DNA of 64,000 bases from Ailanthus altissimus (Eukaryota; Streptophyta; Magnoliopsida; Sapindales; Simaroubaceae), in assembly GCA_946807835.1 (NCBI GenBank), contig OX327704.1, positions 6,634,001 through 6,698,000 of the forward strand, given 5' to 3'. The notes under the pieces are model-generated. The model saw only the letters and a list, made by a program, of their open reading frames with translations, was not told the origin of the DNA and searched no databases. Below, piece after piece: positions 58,760 to 64,000 of the stretch (the stretch's first letter is position 1; every line of letters begins with the position of its first letter). A program made the translations under genes and the position numbers.

Positions 58760-60180
58760 TCACAAAGTAGTGACTCTGATTAAATCCTTGTATAGGATGA
58801 ACTTAACCGAGGGGAGTGGCTCAGTCAGCATGTCAACAGGGTTTTTAGACGACACTATCTTCGTTAGACTAACTTTACAACTTTGGACAATCTCTTGAAT
58901 GTAATGGAGCCGCACATCAATGTGTTTCGACCTCTCGTGGAACACTTGATGCTTGCTTAGGTATATGGCACTCTGGCTGTCATAATATACACCGATGTTC
59001 ACATCTTTATTAGCCAATACCTTCGCACATATGCCTTTCAATCACACGGTCTCTTTAATAGCTTTACCAACAATTATGTACTCTGCCTCTATGGTAGATA
59101 GTGCAACCACATGTTGTAGAATTAATCTCCAATATACACTACACCCAAACACTATAAATATATAACCCATCAACAATTTTTTTTTGTGTAGATCACCTGC
59201 ATAATCTGAGTCTACATATCCTCTTACCATTTCACTGCTATCCTCATCCCTCTTATACATCAACCGGTGATTTAACGTCCCATTGAGATATCTGAAAATT
59301 CACTTCACTGCAAGCTAGTGATCCTTTTCTAGATTTTTTATGTATCTACTCATCACACTCACAGCCTTTGTTATGTCTGGTCTTGTACAAACCATTGCAT
59401 ACATGATGCTCCCTACAACGCTTGTATACGGTACTTTACTCATCTGCAGTTTTTGTTTTTTTGGATGTTGGCGACTGTGCTACTGAAAGTTTGAAATGAA
59501 TGGCCAAATGAGTAAAAATAGCCTTTGATAGGACATACCAAATTTCTCTAGAATTTTGAGTATATATCGTTGTTGGGACAAGAAGATAACATCTCTTCTT
59601 TCTCTTACAATATCCATACCCAAAATTCTTTTTGCTGCTCTCAAATCTTTTATCTTAAACTCGCTAGTTAACTACTTCTTGAGTTTCTGTATTTCTTCTA
59701 TATTCTTACATGCGATCAATATATTATCGACGTATAAAAGTAAATATATCATCCCACAACTTATGTTCTTAAAGTACACGCATCCATCATACTTACTCAT
59801 ACTAAAACCACAAGCTATCATAAACCCATCAAATCTCCTATACCACTATCTTAGTGATTGCTTTAACCCACATAACAACTTCTTTAGCAAAAAAACGCGA
59901 TCTTCTTTTTTAGGCTCCTCGAACCCTTACGGCTATGCCATGTATATCGTCTCTTCAAGCTCTCCATGCAAAAAAAACTGTCCTTACATCCACCTATTCT
60001 AAATGTAAATCAAGGTTTGCACACATGGCTAACAAAATCCTAATAGATGTGTGCTTGATGATTGTAGAGAATATCTCATGAAAGTCAACTCCCTCTCTCT
60101 GAGTAAAACTTTGTGCAACTAACCTAGCCTTAAATCTCGTAGGCTCTATCCCCGATATCCCCTCCTTCACCTTGTACACC
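58760..60180 (-). pseudogene. Copia RT and RNase H
   Basis: On minus, RT begins in the open part 60179-59994 with FKARLVAQSFTQREGVDF and EIFSTIIKHTSIR. The catalytic box is YVDNILIA (about 59735), with Asn replacing the second Asp of YVDD. EFKIKDL and ILGMDIV follow. RNase H is in 59263-58760: GYVDSDYAGDLHKKK, ALSTIEAEYI, DSQSAIYLSKHQVFHERSKH and DVRLHYI, ending near 58760. Stops and frameshifts occur between the open parts. The Asp-to-Asn change alone should abolish polymerase activity. Confidence 0.88.
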
Positions 60181-60199
60181 CAACTAGTTTCTTTTGAGG

Positions 60200-61500
60200 T
60201 CTCTCCACCAACTTTCAGGTATTGTTCTTCCTAGGAGAACTAATCTCTTCTTCCATGGTCTACTTCTAGTCTTTCTTGTTTTCACTCTTCATAGCCTCAC
60301 CATATGTTTTAGGCTCATCATACTCAAGAGTGTAAGCAGAATTAAAACATAAGCAACTAAATCTGCTTATGCATACCTGACTAGTAGGTTAATCATTCTC
60401 CTTAGCCTGTCTATAGCTAGTTGGTACTCTTAAAGTTCTATCTCAAGAGTCCTATATTTCTTTAGGTAGTCTTGAAGGAACTCGCCAGTGTTCTTAGTTC
60501 ATCTTCAAGGATCTCCTTATTGATATGCTGATCTAGAGGCATATCAGATTTACTATCAAGTTTCACTTCAACTTCTATTGACTTGGGTACTGAGTCTTTC
60601 TTGGGAACATGTTCTTTTTTCTAATTTTTTTAGGAGGCTTTCAGCATGGTCGTCATATCAAATGTCAAGTCACGGCTTATGATACTCCTTGGTGGTGTCA
60701 AGTCTTTACACCACACCTTGTATCCTTTTACTCATTCGGGATATCCTATAAATATCCATTTGATAGCTCTACATTCCAACTTCCCCTCCTTAACATTTAC
60801 AAAGGCAGGGGCAACCAAATATTCTGAGGTGGTTATACTTAGAATGATTGTCAGACTATTTCTCTTCTAGCATCTTGAAGTCAATTGCTGATGAGGGACT
60901 TCTATTAATCAAATAAGCTGTAGTCACTACAGCTTCTCCTCAAAATGATTTGGACATCTTTGCATTGGTAAGCATGTATCTAACCTTTTCAAGTACGGTC
61001 CTATTCATCCTCTCAGCTACGTCATTCTACTGTAGTATTGATCTAACCATTCTATGCCTTGTAATCCTACTATACTTGGCACAAAACCCATCAAACTCTC
61101 TATTATAAAACTTGAGGTCATTGTCAGTTCTCAACCTCTTTACCCTTTTACCAGTCTGATTCTCAATAAGATCCTTTCAAATCTTAAACACATCAAATAC
61201 TTGATCTTTACTCTTCAACATATAGACCTACAACTTTCTTGAATAGTTATTAAACTGAGAAAATATCTAGCACCACCACGAGTAGCTGTCTGAGCTGGTC
61301 CCCAAAGATCTGAGTGTATGTAGTCCAGAGTCCTCTTAGTCTTGTGCTCACTGGTACTAAACCTCACCCTATGTACTTTCTCAAGCACATAATACTCACA
61401 AAACTCCAAAGGCAGGAACTTATCCTTACCAAACGCCTTTTGACTAAATAACTCCTTCATGTTTCTCTCGCCTAGATGTGCCAGTATAAGATGTCATAAC
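60200..61500 (-). pseudogene. Copia integrase
   Basis: The open part 61460-61215 shows the pre-integrase/integrase entry FCEYYVLEKVHRV, DYIHSDLWGPAQ and GGARYFLSL. The core continues out of frame with a TDND-like second-Asp region and NDVAERMNRTVLE-type motif (about 61040-60990). Then follow YLINRSPSSAI (about 60912) and a FGCP-like segment. Several frameshifts and stops are present. Confidence 0.8.
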
Positions 61501-61659
61501 TTGGTTTGCATACTCTCATCATCTACAGAGAATAATGTAGAACCACTCACGACTTCACCCTTAAGCACATAAATGTCATTGTACTTCTCTCATCTCATTA
61601 CCACCATAGAACCCTTCAACACTCTTAAAACCCCTTCGTCGATCCTGATGGAACACCCA

Positions 61660-62830
61660 TTCTAGTCTAAAGTCTCAAATAAGATCAAGCTCCTCTTGAG
61701 GTCAGGAATATACCTAACATCTGTCAACTCTCTCACTCGGCCATCATGCAGCCTAAGTCTAACACTACCAATTTTCATCATCTGACATGCAACATCATTA
61801 CTTATTAACAACTTACCACCACTAATGGGCTGAAAATTTACAAAACAAGACTTATGCCAGCACATGTGAAAAGTACAACCAAAATCAAGAAACTATTGTT
61901 CAGTGTTCTTATAATCAATAGTGACGAGTGTCTCTGCACTGTCATAGTTATCATTATAGGCAAGCGCAGTATCCGCTTTCTTCTTATCTTGTGCTCTCTT
62001 CTCAGGACAATCCTTCATAAAGTGCTCCTCTTTCTTACAGTAATAACACTTCTTAGAAGTCCTAAACTTCGATCTTGAGCCATTTTCCCTTCCATCTCTA
62101 TATGAGGGCATTCATCTTACAGATAAACTTTCTGTATTACCCTCGATTTGTTTCCCTAAACTTTGAGTTTAATGATAATTTCATATCGCTCATCATTAAA
62201 CTCTCTCTGCCGTAGAGTAGCGTATATCAATAAAGCTATCATAACTCTTGAAGAGTGAACTCAGCAGGATAAGTGCTCTATCTTCATCTTCTATCTTGAT
62301 GTTGATTAACTCAAGACCAAGGATGATCTTATTGAAGGAGTCTATATGATCTTTCATCGACATCCCATCTGATATGGACAGCTGAAACAGCTTCTTCTTT
62401 ATATATAATCCGTTGGCCAATGATTTTCGTACGTAAAGAGAGTCAAGCTTCTTCTAAAGACCAATCATCATCGTCTCACATGCTACTTCCCTCTGTACTT
62501 CATCGCTCAATGATAGAACGATTGTACTATGAGCTCTTTCTTTAATGTCTCTTCTTTCTGCTTCAGCTTTAGATGACTCTGGTATCTTCTCTTCATCATT
62601 AGATGGAGCTGCAGTCTCTTTTAATGCTGAGTCTGGCATTTGGTTGACCAACAACGCCTTTACCTTCATCTTCCACAGGTTGAAGTCATTCGTACTATTG
62701 AATTTCTCTACCGCATACTTAGTGTGGCTATGTCTGCTTAGAACCTGTCTCTGATACCAGTTTGTTGGAACGGAAGCACATAAACAAGCAATATCACCCA
62801 AGCAAATAATGCAGAACAAGTAATTAAGGA
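61660..62830 (-). pseudogene. Copia gag with zinc knuckle, and protease
   Basis: On minus, the gag start VEKFNSTNDFNLWKMKVKAL (about 62705) is followed by NGLYIKKKLFQLSISDGMSM and LLSSLFKSYDSF (62420-62196). The zinc knuckle CYYCKKEEHFMKDC (CX2CX4HX4C) is intact (about 62049-62008). Protease follows a stop at about 61890 with FLDFGCTFHMC, where DFG replaces the catalytic DSG or DTG. SVRLRLHDGRVRELTDVRYI (about 61771-61712) belongs to the segment downstream of protease. The gag is similar to that at 53540-54134. Confidence 0.85.
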
Positions 62831-63437
62831 ATTAAAGAGAAAGAAAGATAGAAGAAGAATACACAGAAATTTACGTGATTTGACAACTTACCTACGTCCA
62901 CGGCGGATCAAGATTACTCACTCTTATTATTAAATTATAAGACACTCATAAAGTATGCCTTTTACAAGAAAGACTCACAAAGAAACACTATCTCTTGCAA
63001 CTAAGGGATTTTCTCTCACTAAAAATCATAAAGTATGTTTGATCATAAAGATCTCACCTCAATTTCACTAAGATATATTTACAAGCTAATAGAAAGCCTT
63101 TATATAGGCTTTAGGACGTCCTAAGTTTATCTTAAACGTGTGAGAGTCGTATTAAGAAGTCTTGAAGCAAGTGGAAGACGAAATAGGTAAGTATCAAAAT
63201 GGAAAACTATTCCCGCGCCTAGCTCTGCGGTGTTGGTGCGCCTGCCTAGGCGCCGAGGCACTGGTCACCTGGCACCGCAGCGCTCAGGTTCTGTTCTAAG
63301 CGCTGCAATGCCCACACCTGGGCACCGTACCTTCATCTTTCGTCTCCTTTTACGTCCATCTTTAATCCTCGTGTACCCTACGCACTTGACTTACCCTTCA
63401 AATTATATTCCAATAATGTTTAACCAATATTCTCACA
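62763..63437 (-). repeat. 5' LTR of the minus-strand copia element
   Basis: 675 bp with TG...CA ends on minus and the primer-binding site immediately inside. The GC-rich block at 63220-63330 corresponds to 58480-58610. Confidence 0.87.
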
Positions 63438-64000
63438 AATTGAAACAACAAGATTGATAATAAAAATAAGAATAATAAAAATAGTCTAGGGGTGCAAAGT
63501 TGCATTGTTATAAAGTGCAATGATTTGATGACAAAAAAAAATATTTTAAACATTTTAAACATTTTTTCTTATAGTAAAATTTCGATAAAAATTTAAATTT
63601 TAAAATAGGTTGAAAATTCAAATAAAATTTTTAAATAGGCTTGGGTTAGCTTATTTTCATGCACACCACCCTCTTTGAGCTTAATTTATTAAATTTATAA
63701 AAAAAAAAAAATTCTCTTTTATAAACATATTAAGATGTTAAAAAAATTATTTTTTTTTTTGCCTCAAACATCGCATGAGAAGGCACATGAGAATTTTGCA
63801 AAGGTAACCTTCGCATTTTGCAATTTAGGAAAATTTTGAATGTTCTTAAATTTTACCCTCATTTAATTAATTTTAATTCTTCAATTTCATAATCAAACTA
63901 CAAGTGTTTTTTTTAATTATCAATAATGTAATATCATTAATAAAAAATCATTTGTATTATAACTTAGGACTTTTGATAATGTCATACAGATTATTGGGAT
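63438..64000. other. AT-rich flank, no recognised feature
   Basis: Poly-A/T-rich sequence with no gene or element boundary visible up to the window end. Confidence 0.4.

Larger units (their letters stand above)
58022..63437 (-). mobile_element. Nearly full-length Ty1/copia element (Tnt1-like), inactive
   Basis: On minus: 5' LTR 63437-62763 (675 bp, TGTGAGAATATTGG...TTCCAACA); primer site TGGTATCAGAGAC from about 62759; gag; protease; integrase; RT; RNase H; polypurine AAGGAGGGAATT (about 58691-58702); 3' LTR 58690-58022 (669 bp). The LTRs share GAAAGACTCACAAA, AAAGATCTCACCTCAATTTCACTAAGATAT, GCCTTTATATAGG and a GC-rich block, but differ widely in detail. The outermost 5' base pairs of the 3' LTR are mutated (TATTGA for TGTTGG). 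No convincing target duplication: GATTA on the left, AATTG on the right. Confidence 0.88.

Noticed and set aside
59556..60002. 148-codon open stretch on plus
   Set aside because: It is the antisense shadow of the copia reverse transcriptase.
1..64000. CRISPR arrays, operons, ribosome binding sites, prophage
   Set aside because: Exon-intron genes and plant retroelements rule out a prokaryotic source; the tandem arrays have no unique spacers.
1..64000. tRNA, rRNA or other structural RNA genes
   Set aside because: No stretch with a full cloverleaf or rRNA-like sequence was recognised; the TGGTATCAGAGC-like sites are retroelement primer sites, and a covariance-model scan would be needed to exclude small RNAs.

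Overview
The window looks like nuclear DNA of a eudicot plant. It is strongly AT-rich, its two real genes have many short exons with GT/AG introns, and most of the rest is old plant LTR-retrotransposon debris (Ty1/copia and Ty3/gypsy, including the Tat lineage). I cannot name the species. Nothing points to a prokaryote, organelle or virus.

Only two host genes are supported, both on the plus strand. (1) 25367-27472 is a six-exon gene for a glycine/tyrosine/glutamine-rich protein with one RRM, of the plant ARP1/RBM24-38-like group. It has a possible two-codon upstream ORF touching its start codon and two possible 3' ends. (2) 45325-51660 is a 15-exon gene for an organellar, bacterial-type aspartyl-tRNA synthetase of 668 residues with an N-terminal targeting extension. 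Every exon junction keeps frame and all class II motifs are present.

Region by region: 1-4830 holds a minus-strand solo LTR (716-2034), tandem repeats and LTR pieces. 4840-12750 is a decayed Tat-type Ty3/gypsy element: RT, RNase H, a second RNase H and integrase on plus, then a roughly 62-bp tandem array and an antisense coiled-coil ORF. A solo LTR at 7724-9029 sits inside its integrase. 13745-18300 holds a minus-strand gypsy integrase/chromodomain piece, a copia RT/RNase H piece, a copia LTR with primer-binding site and a gypsy RT piece. 18490-23756 holds one copy of an unclassified repeat, then a non-coding LTR element (19735-23756) with another LTR inserted in it. 24000-29400 carries the RRM gene. 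29400-32000 holds copia and Tat pieces. 32259-39152 is one copia element with a solo LTR in its gag and another small element in its 3' LTR. 39780-42790 is the second, inverted copy of the unclassified repeat, split by a 1.9-kb solo LTR. 43112-44054 is a foldback element. 44330-44890 is a Tat gag piece. 45179-52000 is the synthetase gene. 52731-55790 is a copia element with a perfect 5-bp target duplication and most of pol missing. 58022-63437 is a nearly full-length copia element on minus.

The most notable theme is nesting. Several insertions can be defined to the base by TG...CA ends and 5-bp target duplications. In two cases removing the inserted LTR puts the interrupted reading frame back in register. 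Four solo LTRs without matching internal regions suggest repeated LTR-LTR recombination here. I found no convincing undescribed gene system. The better leads are the Tat element's antisense ORF with its repeat array, the paired inverted repeats with one occupied and one empty site, and the RRM gene's start and end structure.
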